Below are positions 30,501-39,426 of a DNA stretch of 64,000 bases, piece after piece (the stretch's first letter is position 1; every line of letters starts with the position of its first letter). Where the stretch lies: positions 701,888 through 765,887 of the forward strand of contig NZ_JAROAU010000001.1 in assembly GCF_029433855.1 (NCBI RefSeq). The letters are read 5' to 3'. The notes beneath the pieces were generated by a model. That model did not search any database. It saw only the letters and a list, made by a program, of their open reading frames with translations, and had not been told where the DNA came from. The stretch comes from Candidatus Kosakonia sp. 282A-S69. Its GTDB lineage: Bacteria > Pseudomonadota > Gammaproteobacteria > Enterobacterales > Enterobacteriaceae. The translations under genes were made by a program, and so were the position numbers.

Positions 30501-33500
30501 GATCGGCTGGAGAACCAGGGGCAGCTCTATGTGAACGGCGGGCTGACCCTGAATGCGCTCACGCTGGTCAACGGGGGCAGCGTGGAGTCTGACGCTCTCG
30601 ACGCCACACTGCGCGGCATACTGACCAATAGCGGAACTCTGCTTGCCCATCAGGACGCGGTGCTGCGTGGCGATACACAGACTAACAGCGGTGACATCGC
30701 CGCGCAGTCACTGACCCTTGAGGGCAGAGCGCTCAGCAACAGCGGGTTAATGCAGGGAACGCACGGGTTGCAGGCCACGGCGGACACGCTACTCAATAAG
30801 GCGGGCGGCCGTTTGCTCTCCGGCGATGCCATGACGCTCAATGCCGGCAAGCTGGAAAATGGCGGAACAGTGCAGGGGGCCGCCGTCTCGTTAAACGGTT
30901 CGAGCCTGAACAACCGCGGTCTGGTTAACGGCCTGCAGGGGCTGACCGGGGTTTACGGCGCAGATGTCACCAATGACGGGCAACTGGTCAGCGGGGGCGC
31001 GACCGATTTACGCGCGCAAACCCTGACCAACATCGGACGCATCACCGGTAATACTCTGACGTTAAGTGGCCCGGAGCTGCACAACAACGGCTTGTGGCAG
31101 GGCAATAATGGCCTGACGGTGAGCGGCGACACGCTGACCACCGGCGCGGGATCGCGCACGCTGAGCGGCGGTGCGTTGACGCTGGATGGTGGATCGCTCA
31201 CTACGCTGGGGACGTTGCAGGGCAGCCAGGTCAATGTGGCCGCCGATAACTGGACGCTCGGCGGCTCGCTGTTGAGCCAGGGTGAGCTGACGGCGAATGT
31301 CGGCAATACGCTGGCCTTATCCGGCTCGTTAACCAGCCAGGGTGGAATGAATGTACGTGCTCAGACGCTGAACAACGACGGGCAGATGCTGAGCGCCGGT
31401 GATATCACGCTGAGCGGCCAGTCGCTGACCAACACCGGCATGCTGCAGGGCAACAGCCTGGCGGCGCATGAGAGCCGCATCACCAACACCGGCAAACTGA
31501 TCGGTCTGAAAGGCCTGCAACTGGATAATCGTCAACCTGCTGTCACCACACTGGCGCGCATGGCGCTGGTGGCTCCGGCGCTTGAGCTGAGCAATGGCGC
31601 GACGGGATCGTTACTCACTCAGGGCACGCTGGATATTACCGCCGGGACGGTGCGTAACGCCGGGAACTGGCAAGGAAACCGGGTGATTTTGGCGGCCCAG
31701 TCGCTGGAGAATGGCGGCGCGGTGCAGAGCGCCGGGGCGCTGAACCTGACGCTTACGGGTAATCTCAACTCCACGGCGGGCAGTAAAATTACCGCTATGG
31801 GGGCGGCGGCGTTGCAGGCGCTCTCGCTTACCAACCAGGGGCAGTGGGCGGCAGCCACCCTTACGCTGAAGGGCAACACACTCGATAACAGCGGCGCCAT
31901 CAGCGGGCGCGACAGTGCGACCGCGACGCTCAACGGCGCATTCACCCAGCAGGCGCGGGGCACGTTTGCCAGCAACGGTACGCTTGGCCTTACCGCCGCC
32001 ACCGTGGGCAACCAGGGCAAAATCCAGGGCGGTGATCTTACGCTTACGGCGAGCTCGCTGACCAACAATGCGGGTGCCGAACTGGTGAGCGCCAGAGGGT
32101 TAACGCTCACCGCACCATCGCTGTTCAACTATGGGCTAATTCAGGGCGCGGGCGAAACCCGCATTGAGAGCACCGCACAGGCAATAAATGCGGGCAAACT
32201 CCTCTCCGGCGCGCGTCTGACCTTAACCACCCCGCAATACAGCGGCGCGGGCTGGTTACAGGCCACCAATCTGATCCTCAATGCCGCCAATAACGCCGGC
32301 ACCGGGACGCTGCTTGCCGACCAGATGACGCTGACCGGCAACACCTTCACTAACCAGGGTACCACCCAGGCCAACAACCTGGCGCTGAATTACGCCCAAC
32401 TGACTAACAACGGCACGCTGCTGGGCAACAGCCAGTTGACGGTCAATGCCTCACAAGTGAATCAGTCTGCCAGCGGCAAGCTCTTCAGCGGCGGCGATCT
32501 GTTTGTTGGCGCAACCGGGATGAATACGCTGGGGCAGGTGGTTGCGCTGGGCAACCTGACGCTGCAACTCGCCGATGCCTTTACCGGTAAAACGGCGCTG
32601 GCGGCGGGCAGGAATCTGAACATCAGCAGCAATGGCGCAATTGATAACCAGTCTGTGATGCAGGGCCAGGCGGTCAACCTGAGCGCAGGCGGGCAGCTGA
32701 CGAACAATGGGCAAATCACCACCGGCAACGGCAGCAGCACCCTAAGCGGCAGCACGATTGTGCTGAATGGTAATGGCTCTCTGCAGGGCGGCGGTGATGT
32801 GACGCTGTCAAGCCGCGGCGCGATCGCGGTAAACGGCTTTACCGGCACCCGCGGCAGCCTGACGCTCAGCGCGCCGGGAAGCATTATTAACACCGCGCTG
32901 CTCTACGCGGCGAATAACCTGGCGCTCTATGCGAACAGTATCACCAACCAGCGCGGCGATATGCTGGCAGGGAATAACCTGTCGATGCAGCGTGATGCGG
33001 CGGGGAATGCGAATAGTGAAGTGGTTAACACGTCAGGAAATATTGAGACGCAGAACGGTGATATCACGATTCGGACGGGGAAACTATTGAATGAGCGTGA
33101 GGGGATCAGTGAATCACGCAGCTATCAGGCGGCGGCAGGCAGTCCTGCGGCAAGCGGAGCAAATTCAATTGTGCTGAAAGTCAGGGACTTACCCCCCGAT
33201 GAATGGGGATATATTTTTGAGATGGTAGGTGGCTTTGGGGGGGCCGGTGTGGTTGCTGAGGTCGCACCAATGGCAAAAGGGAGTGTGCAGCGATATTTGG
33301 TGGGATCAACCGTTGTTAACGTCACTGCAAAAGGAGGTGCATCACGCATTTCTGCAAGCCGGAATCTTAATATCAACGCTGCCATGCTGAATAACCAGGC
33401 CAGTAATTTAATGGCTGGAAATGAGATAAACCTCTCTGGTGATACTCTGAATAACCAATCTTACTTTGGTTATTCAGAAGATGAATATAGAGTTTATAGA

Positions 33501-36500
33501 TACCATGGGAAAACCGCTCGGTCACCCAGCCAGTCTAGTGGATCGGTCAAACTAAAACATAAAAACCGTCAAGTGACCTATACATTAGACGGCGCTCCAC
33601 AATACGAAACGCATAACACCGATCAGGTGTTTCGCTCAGTAATTCAGGCGGGTGGTAGGGTTTCCGCCAATTTTACGAATAATGTCAGCAACACGGCGAC
33701 GACATCTAATGCAGGGGGAATAACACATACTATTCCTGCCCCCTCACTCAATACCCTGAGCAACCAGGGTATTGGCGGTAGCGTGGCGAAACAGGCGCTT
33801 GCCGCAGGCTCTGCGTCCGTTAACTCGCCGCAGTGGCAGGATCAGCTACAAAATGCGCTGCAGCAGATTAACGGCGGCGGCTCGCTGGACAATGGCACAA
33901 CGGCCGGAACTGCGCTGAGCACCGTCAGCGGTCAGCAGAAAGGCAGTGCCAGCCTCGGTAATGCAGGAAGCCTGGCCAGTGCCAATGTTACCCAGGCCGC
34001 ACTGAAAAATATCGCTAATAGCGGCCCCGGTCAGCACCAGGGGAAAACCGTTGATACCAGCGCCTGGCCGCTGCCAACGGGTAATAACGGCTACTTCGTG
34101 GTGTCGGCTAACCCGAAAAGCCCCTATCTCATTACCCTCAACCCAAAACTGGACGGGCTGGGTGATTTAGATCCGGCGCTGTTCGGCGACCTGAATGTGT
34201 TGCTGGGGCTGTCGCCTTCGGCCTCCGCGCCCGGTTATAACGCCGCGAACCTGCCGACCGGGGTTAACCCTGCGGCGAAGCCAACCGGGCAGAACTCTTC
34301 CGGGTTACCTGGCGGCATTACGCCAGTCAGCCAGGTAAATGGCCCGTCGCTACCGCAGGGAATGACGCCGTCGGAGGGCGTGAAGCTTGTCAGTGCGCCA
34401 GGTGGTATCACCGGGGCTGGCGTATCAACGCCTGATTTGGCAGGCAACCCGCTCTTCGTCCAGGCTGGCATGACCACACTGGTCGCGCCGCGCGAGACCA
34501 ATCCAAAGTATACCGACGAGAAGCTGTTCCTCGGTTCAGCCTACATGCTGGATCGCATCAACCTGAAACCGGATTACGACTACCGTTTCCTCGGTGATGC
34601 CGCATTTGATACCCGTTATGTCAGCAATGCCATGCTGAACCAGACCGGTAACCGCTACCTGAACGGTATTGGCTCCGATCTGGAGCAGATGCGCTACCTG
34701 ATGGATAACGCCGCTAACGCGAAGCAATCCCTGGGGCTGCAGTTTGGTATCGCGCTCACCGCCGATCAGATTGCGGCGCTGGACCACAGCATCCTGTGGT
34801 GGGAGCGCGCGACCATCGGCGGCGAAACGGTGATGATCCCGAAACTTTACCTCTCGCCGAAAGATGTCACCGTCAATAACGGCAGCGTTATCGCCGGGAA
34901 CAATGTCACCATTAATGGCGGCAAGGTCACCAACAGCGGCAGCACACTGCTGGCGCGCAACGATCTGAGCGTTAACAGCGCCTCGCAGATTATCAATACC
35001 AACGATGCGCTGCTGAAAGCGGGCGGCAATGTTGATCTCAGTGCCGTTGGCGATATCAACAACATCAGCTCTGCCATCAGTGGCAAAACGGTAGCGCTTG
35101 AGAGCCTCGACGGCAGCATCAACAACATCACTCTGGCTGACCAGTTTGCGCTTAATGCGCAGGGCAAGGGCGGCACGATAAGCCTGAAGGACACCACGCT
35201 TGGCAGCATCGCCAGTATCACGGCGCTGGATGGCTTATCGCTCACGGCCGGAAAAGATATCACGCTCACCGGCTCTACCCTGGCGGCAGGCGGCGATCTG
35301 CTGATCGATGCGGGCGGCAATATCGCCGTCAACGCCATTGAAATTAACGATGCCCACGGTCAGTCCGGCTTCCGGCGGCAAGCGCCGACCAGCCGATCGA
35401 CGGTGAACTATCAGGGCAGCGGCATCACGGCGGGTGGATCGCTCTCTATGCAGGCTGGCGAAGATTTAACGCTGACCGCCAGCGATGTTCGCGCGGGGAA
35501 AGATGCTTCGCTTGCGGCAGGCAATGACCTCAACCTGAATGCGCAGCAGACCAGCCAGAACAGCCGTAACGGTAATAGCGAAAATCACAGCACCGGGCTT
35601 GATCGCACCACCGTCAGCGCGGGCGGTAACTTGTTCCTCACCGCCGGGCAGGATATCCATTCCCAGGCAGCCGGGCTGGCAGCAGAGCAGCAGGTCGGGA
35701 TGCAGGCCGGTCGCGACGTCGATCTGCAAGCTGCAGAGACAACGCAGGGCGACAGTTATAAAGCTCGCAAAAAAACTGTTATCAACGAGCAGGTACGCCA
35801 GCAGGGTACGGAGATTGCCAGCGGCGCGGGCACGACGATTATCGCCGGGCGCGATATGAACGCCGAGGCGGCACAGGTGACAGCGCAGGGCGATATCGGC
35901 GTGCAGGCCGGGCGTGACATCAACCTGACGACCGCCACCGAGAGCGATTACCACTACCAGGAGCAAACCAAAACCAAGAAAGGGTTCCTGAAAAAAACCA
36001 CCACGCACACCATCTCTGAGCAGAGCGCGACGCGCGAATCGGGCACGTTGCTGAGTGGCGATAACATCACCCTTAAATCCGGCAACGACCTGCTGGTAAA
36101 AGGCTCGAATGTGGTGGGTGATGGCAATGTGGCGCTGAGTGCCGGTCACGATGTCAATATTGAGGCCGCCACCAACACGGATTCCAACTGGCAGTTCAAA
36201 GAGAAGAAAAAGAGCGGCCTGATGGGCTCCGGCGGGATTGGTTTCACCATTGGCACCAGCAAAACCACGCAGGATCTGAAAGAGAAAGGCACTACTCAGA
36301 GCCAGAGTATGAGCGCCATTGGCAGCAACGGTGGCAACGTTGCGATTAACGCCGGCGAGCAACTGCATGTGGGCGGCGCAGATCTGGTGGCGAAAAAGGA
36401 TCTCTCCCTTTCCGGCGACAGTGTGGTTGTCGAACCTGGCCGTGACAAACGCGTCAGTGACCAGACGTTCAAGCAGAAGAGCAGCGGCCTGACGGTGGCG

Positions 36501-39425
36501 CTCTCCGGCGCGGTCGGTGATGCAATCAATACGGCGGCGACCACCGCCATGGAAGCCAAAGATCAGAGCGATGGGCGACTGGCCGCATTGCAGGCCACCA
36601 AAGCGGCGCTTTCCGGCATTCAGGCCGGGCAGGCGAGCCGTCTGGCAGATGCTGCCAGCGGCGGCGACATGACGAAGAACGGTGCGTTCGGCGTGATGGC
36701 CTCCATCGGTGGGCAGTCGTCGAAATCCACCTCGCACTCGGAGCAGGAGACCAATACCGGCAGCACGCTTAACGCCGGGAACGATCTCAGCATCACCGCC
36801 AGCGGCAAAGGGCAGGCGGCGAACAGCGGCGATATTGCCATTGCGGGCAGCCAGCTGAAAGCCGGGAAAGATCTCACTCTCGATGCCGCGCGGGATATCA
36901 CCCTCACGGGCGCAGCAGATACGCAGAAAACCACCGGCAGCAACTCCAGCAAGGGCGGTTCTCTTGGTGTCGGCATCACCGCCGGAAAAGATGGCGCAGG
37001 GTTTACCGTTTCCGCCAGCGGCAACGCCGCGAAGGGCGGCGAGAAAGGTAACGGCACCACCTGGAAGGAGAGCACGCTCGATGCCGGGCAAAATGTCAGC
37101 CTGAGCAGCGGGCGCGACACCCTGTTGCAGGGCGCGCAGGTTAATGGCGACAAGGTGACGGCGGATGTTGGCCGAGACCTGACGCTGAGCAGCCTGCAGG
37201 ACAGCGATACCTATAACAGCAAGCAGCAGAGCGTCAGCGGCGGGTTGAATTACACCTTCGGCAGCGGAGCGGGTGGCAGCTTCAGCTACAGCCGCGACAA
37301 GATGAAGAGCAACTACGACTCGGTGCAGGAGCAGACGGGTATCTTCGCTGGCAAGGGTGGTTTCGATGTTACGGTCGGCAACCATACGCAACTGGATGGC
37401 GCGGTGCTTGCCAGCCGCGCAGAGGCTGACAAAAACCGGCTCGACACCGGTACGCTTGGCTTCACGGATATCGCCAACAAAGCGGATTACAAAGTCGAAC
37501 ACGTCGGCGGCGGGTTCAGCACCGGGGGAAGCATTGCCGGCAATGTGATCGGCAATATGGCGAGCAACATGCTGACCGGGCTCGGCGGTAGCGGGCATGC
37601 CGAAGGCACCACGCAATCGGCGGTGGCTGACGGTACGGTGATTGTGCGCGATAGCGCCAATCAGCAGCAGGATGTCAGCACGCTGAGCCGCGACACGGAA
37701 CATGCCAACGGCAGCATCGACCCGATATTCAACAAGGAAAAAGAGCAACGTCGGCTGCAAACCGCACAGCTGATTGGCGAGATTGGCAGCCAGGTCTCGG
37801 ATGTTGTGCGCACCGACGCGAAGATCACCGCGACGGAAAACGCCAAAGCCAGCATGCAACACGCGGATGAGAAAGACCGCGCGGCAGCCATCAGCCTGCT
37901 GCAGAAAGCAGGGAAGCCGGTTACTGATGAGGCTATCAGTGACCAGATGTACCAGACCTTCTATAACCGTGAGTTTGCGAAAACACAACAGGGCACAGGC
38001 GGCAGCGTTCAGCGTGCCATCACCGCCACAACCGCCGCAGTGCAGGCGCTGGCGGGAGGCGATCTCAAATCAGCGATTGCCGGTGGCGCCGCACCTTACC
38101 TGGCGAATGAGATTGCCAGGTTAATTCCCGAAACAGATTGGCAAGCACGCGTGCTGGCCCACGCCGTGGTAAATGCCGCGCTGGCGGCAGCCAGCAAAAA
38201 AGATGCAGCGACCGCAGCGGCAGGAGCCGCCACCGGCGAACTGGCAGGGATAATTGCCGTTGACGCGTACCATAAAACCGTTGGTGAACTGAGCGAGGAA
38301 GAGAAACAGACCGTTTCCGCACTGGCAACCCTGGCATCCGGCCTTGCCGGCGGCCTGGTGGGCGACAGCAGCGCAAGTGTGGTTGCTGCGGCGCAGGCAG
38401 GGAAAACGACGGTTGAAAATAACTATCTGAGTGATGACTTTACCTGTAAGAGCGGTGATACATCATGCAATCAACGGAAAGCGCTGGTTAATAAACTGAT
38501 CGCGAATGGCGCTCCCGATATAGCGGAAATATTAGAAGCAGCCAAGAACTGTCCCGGTGGTAAAGGTCCCTGCACTTCCGCTGCAGAAAAGTACAATCAT
38601 GACAAAGAGAAATTTATTTCTGTTGTCGATAGCATGGTGAAAAAAGGCCAATTAAACAGAGATGAATTAGCAACTATTAACTATGAACTCTGGCAATCAA
38701 TGAGCCAGAGCGAGGAGATCAGAAAATCACCTCTCTGGATCCATTATGCAGAAATGTCCTACTGGAGTAATGGGCCTGTAGACAAAGTCATTGATACCTC
38801 GTTAATTGAGTATGAAGCACACAATGCCGGGCTAAGTCCAACCCAGACCCGAGAAGCTGTAGAGTCGTACCGACAAGAAACCATGTGGGCTACAATAATC
38901 GGTATAGCTTTGGCTGATGGCGGCAGGGGAGGAAAAATCCCGGGCGGGAAAGGGAAATATGAGCCTGGCCTGAAGTTTGAGACAACAATGCCAGTGGTTG
39001 TCACTGGACAAAGAGCGATTGATAAGGCACAGAGTTATGAAAGCACCATTCGCTCTCAATATGGCAACACTTCTTATAATAATCGCAAGTATGAAGCCCT
39101 TGTGAATGGAAAAGTTGTAAACGGCGTTGCTGATGAAGTTGCCTTAATTGGTGGTAAAGTTACAGCAATTGAAGCAAAATTCGTGGATAACTGGTCTACC
39201 TCTATTCGCAACCCTGATAGTCCAGGAGGCTCAAAACCATGGGCAATAGCAGAGCAGAAAAAAATGGTAGAACAAGCAAAAAAATATTCGGCGGGTTTTG
39301 AGGGCGGTGCGCGATATCATACAAACAGTCCGGAGCTGGCCAGCCATTATACAAAGGTATTCAACGAAGCTGGAGTCACCAACTTTAAATTTGTCGTAAC
39401 ACCAACAACACAGAAAGAGCGATAA
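24543..39425 (+). CDS. cdiA: CdiA, contact-dependent growth inhibition toxin
   Basis: Giant surface effector, 4960 aa. In order: an extended Sec signal (residues 1-32); a TPS secretion domain with NPNL and NPYGI motifs (to about 300); a long FHA-1 repeat stick; a lower-GC, non-repetitive block at about 2820-3060, placed like the receptor-binding domain of other CdiA proteins; a linker with Pro/Gly repeats; FHA-2 repeats rich in AGRDI/AGNDL motifs (about 3450-4250); the pretoxin domain ending in VENN at 4624-4627; and the C-terminal toxin. CdiB exports it, and contact with a neighbouring cell delivers the C-terminus. Base composition drops sharply after VENN, as expected for exchangeable toxins. 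cdiI begins 1 bp after the stop. Confidence 0.95.
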   Translation: MDTVKPVRFSQRALSWLIISLLVWQPVAPSFAAAITPNGPATMDKAANGVPVVNIATPNGAGISHNQFKDYNVGTEGVILNNATGQLTQTQLGGLVQNNPNLRAGQEARGIINEVTGGSRSQLQGYTEVAGKAANVMVANPYGITCNGCGFINTPNATLTTGKPQFDAAGNLSALEVTKGTITVEGKGLDASASDALSLISRATEVNAAIHAKALTVTAGANRIDASGNATPIAGEGAAPVVAVDTGALGGMYANRIHLVSTEKGVGVNLGNLAARQGDIQLDANGKMVIRESVASGSLTASGESVTLNGSHQTGGNMVIAGTQAVALNGNQVAKETLEVKAKSLTHSGTSTANRIALTGQDTLTNSGSLVAEELALGASHITNSGKLQGTQALNLNTTQLDNLASGTLYSAQDLTLTLPQLNNQGTVQGRSLNLTGDLLHNSGTLLSESNTQLKIGQLDNQGTIAAKQQLTAETSWLNNGLAGQLQSSGNIRLGADNAVLNGTQQANGALEVTANTLDHTGKSSASALNLNARDTLTNSGSLVANNLTLGAAHIRNSGQVQGSDALNLNTSLLDNQASGTLYSAKDLNFTLPQLNNQGTVQGLSLRITGDVLKNEGTLLADTGLWLKARQLENQGSIAAQGQLTASATELNNRGRLESKGRVDLSADNAMLGGTQTAQDALNVTAKTLNHSGQTSAAAVALTATDAINNSGSLVANNLALHAAQINNSAQIQGTQALNLQADRLENQASGTIYTARDLILNIPQLHNSGTIQGLSLSTTGDVLQNEGTLLADTGLWLRAGQLDNRGNIAAKGPLMANATRLTNAGRLESKSRMDLSADDATLGGTQTAQDALTVTAKTLNHSGQTSAAAVTLTATDGINNSGEMSGAAVALTAKNNINNSGALIADNLALHAAQINNSAQIQGTQALNLQADRLDNQASGTIYTAQDLILNIPQLHNSGTIQGLSLNATSDVLQNEGKLLADTGLALKAQQLENRGNVAAKGPLNASAGRLNNQGMMQGLTLGIAGDVLENSGTLQGKTLDMRGGQVRNSGMLVADDALRIDAGSVTTTADSTLNSKGNLQLSAKRDASLQGQLNADKSLEVEAGTLTSTAQLQSGGKMAIAADSATLNGAQWAKGTLEVKANTLNHGGRTSAGSIALTAQDGLTNSGTLISDSLALNARQIANRGLLQGTQALNLNTGQLDNETGGSIYSVQSLLLNIPHLNNLGTIQALSLAFIGDTLRNDGALTFTSDALLRANTLENRGAITAKGRLTTEGATLDNSGSLEGQTLEIAADTLRNSGSTLSAGDTQLRAGLLDNRATMAAKGQLTADSQTLINSGTLQGQTLDIGGDAIQNSGTLNAAGAAQIRGGEVTNLGAVAAKGQLAASVTALNNSGTVQGQALDITGDRVQNSGTLASDSALRVQAGTLASGTGSIITGIGNVVLRAQTGADLDGQVNAGGALTVHAGTLSSQQQAQLQSEGNMTLEADNVTLNGTQAVKGALDVKANSLSHGGKSSATGINLNGQTTLSNSGTLVADNLAMNGGKIRNSGLLQGTRVLALQAGKLDNLSGGTIYSTQGFTLATPELTNSGLITTDGELHIGGNTLVNDGEINGVSLSSDYRNLTNAASGRLLADKNLTFNSANIVNDGLVSADTGSVTAQSLENRGELTATSLLLTLTRQAINHNNGRIIGESGLTLSAPTLLNQGLMAGNSLTLKQGDITNSGTLQGTNGLSATGASLNNEQGGVVLSNGAVTVKNGRLVNAGQLQGDTLDLATGEWLNSGTALGKNGLNAEVSGKMDNQGRIISQQALTLRAAGSENDGTLMAKVFALHGDVRNSGLIQGSDTLAWDGTSLVNAASGQMLSGNGLTLNGSTLDNQGQLQGRTVTANADSLHNDGTLQAQDDLNATLSGKLDNQGQMLSQGAADIRTAQTQNGGKLAAKVLRLTAPELTNTGLLQGNDALTLSTLNLLNGSKGQLVSGNALALNLDRLENQGQLYVNGGLTLNALTLVNGGSVESDALDATLRGILTNSGTLLAHQDAVLRGDTQTNSGDIAAQSLTLEGRALSNSGLMQGTHGLQATADTLLNKAGGRLLSGDAMTLNAGKLENGGTVQGAAVSLNGSSLNNRGLVNGLQGLTGVYGADVTNDGQLVSGGATDLRAQTLTNIGRITGNTLTLSGPELHNNGLWQGNNGLTVSGDTLTTGAGSRTLSGGALTLDGGSLTTLGTLQGSQVNVAADNWTLGGSLLSQGELTANVGNTLALSGSLTSQGGMNVRAQTLNNDGQMLSAGDITLSGQSLTNTGMLQGNSLAAHESRITNTGKLIGLKGLQLDNRQPAVTTLARMALVAPALELSNGATGSLLTQGTLDITAGTVRNAGNWQGNRVILAAQSLENGGAVQSAGALNLTLTGNLNSTAGSKITAMGAAALQALSLTNQGQWAAATLTLKGNTLDNSGAISGRDSATATLNGAFTQQARGTFASNGTLGLTAATVGNQGKIQGGDLTLTASSLTNNAGAELVSARGLTLTAPSLFNYGLIQGAGETRIESTAQAINAGKLLSGARLTLTTPQYSGAGWLQATNLILNAANNAGTGTLLADQMTLTGNTFTNQGTTQANNLALNYAQLTNNGTLLGNSQLTVNASQVNQSASGKLFSGGDLFVGATGMNTLGQVVALGNLTLQLADAFTGKTALAAGRNLNISSNGAIDNQSVMQGQAVNLSAGGQLTNNGQITTGNGSSTLSGSTIVLNGNGSLQGGGDVTLSSRGAIAVNGFTGTRGSLTLSAPGSIINTALLYAANNLALYANSITNQRGDMLAGNNLSMQRDAAGNANSEVVNTSGNIETQNGDITIRTGKLLNEREGISESRSYQAAAGSPAASGANSIVLKVRDLPPDEWGYIFEMVGGFGGAGVVAEVAPMAKGSVQRYLVGSTVVNVTAKGGASRISASRNLNINAAMLNNQASNLMAGNEINLSGDTLNNQSYFGYSEDEYRVYRYHGKTARSPSQSSGSVKLKHKNRQVTYTLDGAPQYETHNTDQVFRSVIQAGGRVSANFTNNVSNTATTSNAGGITHTIPAPSLNTLSNQGIGGSVAKQALAAGSASVNSPQWQDQLQNALQQINGGGSLDNGTTAGTALSTVSGQQKGSASLGNAGSLASANVTQAALKNIANSGPGQHQGKTVDTSAWPLPTGNNGYFVVSANPKSPYLITLNPKLDGLGDLDPALFGDLNVLLGLSPSASAPGYNAANLPTGVNPAAKPTGQNSSGLPGGITPVSQVNGPSLPQGMTPSEGVKLVSAPGGITGAGVSTPDLAGNPLFVQAGMTTLVAPRETNPKYTDEKLFLGSAYMLDRINLKPDYDYRFLGDAAFDTRYVSNAMLNQTGNRYLNGIGSDLEQMRYLMDNAANAKQSLGLQFGIALTADQIAALDHSILWWERATIGGETVMIPKLYLSPKDVTVNNGSVIAGNNVTINGGKVTNSGSTLLARNDLSVNSASQIINTNDALLKAGGNVDLSAVGDINNISSAISGKTVALESLDGSINNITLADQFALNAQGKGGTISLKDTTLGSIASITALDGLSLTAGKDITLTGSTLAAGGDLLIDAGGNIAVNAIEINDAHGQSGFRRQAPTSRSTVNYQGSGITAGGSLSMQAGEDLTLTASDVRAGKDASLAAGNDLNLNAQQTSQNSRNGNSENHSTGLDRTTVSAGGNLFLTAGQDIHSQAAGLAAEQQVGMQAGRDVDLQAAETTQGDSYKARKKTVINEQVRQQGTEIASGAGTTIIAGRDMNAEAAQVTAQGDIGVQAGRDINLTTATESDYHYQEQTKTKKGFLKKTTTHTISEQSATRESGTLLSGDNITLKSGNDLLVKGSNVVGDGNVALSAGHDVNIEAATNTDSNWQFKEKKKSGLMGSGGIGFTIGTSKTTQDLKEKGTTQSQSMSAIGSNGGNVAINAGEQLHVGGADLVAKKDLSLSGDSVVVEPGRDKRVSDQTFKQKSSGLTVALSGAVGDAINTAATTAMEAKDQSDGRLAALQATKAALSGIQAGQASRLADAASGGDMTKNGAFGVMASIGGQSSKSTSHSEQETNTGSTLNAGNDLSITASGKGQAANSGDIAIAGSQLKAGKDLTLDAARDITLTGAADTQKTTGSNSSKGGSLGVGITAGKDGAGFTVSASGNAAKGGEKGNGTTWKESTLDAGQNVSLSSGRDTLLQGAQVNGDKVTADVGRDLTLSSLQDSDTYNSKQQSVSGGLNYTFGSGAGGSFSYSRDKMKSNYDSVQEQTGIFAGKGGFDVTVGNHTQLDGAVLASRAEADKNRLDTGTLGFTDIANKADYKVEHVGGGFSTGGSIAGNVIGNMASNMLTGLGGSGHAEGTTQSAVADGTVIVRDSANQQQDVSTLSRDTEHANGSIDPIFNKEKEQRRLQTAQLIGEIGSQVSDVVRTDAKITATENAKASMQHADEKDRAAAISLLQKAGKPVTDEAISDQMYQTFYNREFAKTQQGTGGSVQRAITATTAAVQALAGGDLKSAIAGGAAPYLANEIARLIPETDWQARVLAHAVVNAALAAASKKDAATAAAGAATGELAGIIAVDAYHKTVGELSEEEKQTVSALATLASGLAGGLVGDSSASVVAAAQAGKTTVENNYLSDDFTCKSGDTSCNQRKALVNKLIANGAPDIAEILEAAKNCPGGKGPCTSAAEKYNHDKEKFISVVDSMVKKGQLNRDELATINYELWQSMSQSEEIRKSPLWIHYAEMSYWSNGPVDKVIDTSLIEYEAHNAGLSPTQTREAVESYRQETMWATIIGIALADGGRGGKIPGGKGKYEPGLKFETTMPVVVTGQRAIDKAQSYESTIRSQYGNTSYNNRKYEALVNGKVVNGVADEVALIGGKVTAIEAKFVDNWSTSIRNPDSPGGSKPWAIAEQKKMVEQAKKYSAGFEGGARYHTNSPELASHYTKVFNEAGVTNFKFVVTPTTQKER
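26550..27595 (+). repeat. Recent tandem duplication inside cdiA (about 510-bp superrepeats)
   Basis: Within the FHA-1 region a superrepeat of about 170 residues recurs several times (units begin near 25507, 26041, 26557, 27067 and more divergently 27931 and 29017). The units at about 26557 and 27067 are nearly identical at nucleotide level (GGTQTAQDAL..., RLESK..., NIPQLHNSGTIQGLSL). The second carries an additional 57-bp insertion (AVALTAKNNINNSG region). This is recent amplification of the stick. Confidence 0.8.
33010..33720 (+). other. Non-repetitive low-GC block of cdiA, candidate receptor-binding domain
   Basis: Between the two repeat regions the coding sequence changes character: lower GC, many Tyr/Arg/Lys residues (SYFGYSEDEYRVYRYHGKT) and no FHA repeat pattern. 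In studied CdiA proteins the receptor-binding domain sits here and is exchanged between strains by recombination. The receptor of this one cannot be predicted from sequence. Confidence 0.55.
38424..39425 (+). other. CdiA-CT: entry domain plus PD-(D/E)xK nuclease-like toxin
   Basis: Residues 4628-4960 after the VENN motif. The first half has four Cys in two close pairs (FTCKSGDTSC, NCPGGKGPC) and resembles a cytoplasm-entry domain. The last about 120 residues look like a restriction-endonuclease-fold toxin (Tox-REase-2 type): GVADEVALIGG, then IEAKFV giving a D...ExK catalytic signature, SIRNP and YHTNS segments. The predicted activity is DNA or RNA cleavage in target cells. The family call is from pattern memory, not a search. 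Confidence 0.65.
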
Positions 39426-39426
39426 C

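Noticed and set aside
35466-37988. 840-codon open frame antisense to cdiA
   Set aside because: It is a shadow of the GC-rich, periodic FHA-2 repeats; its residue usage is unlike a protein and cdiA is clearly the coding strand.
24543-39425. CRISPR-like or satellite array suggested by periodic repeats
   Set aside because: The periodicity is that of FHA/hemagglutinin repeats in a single open frame; no identical short repeats with unique spacers exist in the window.
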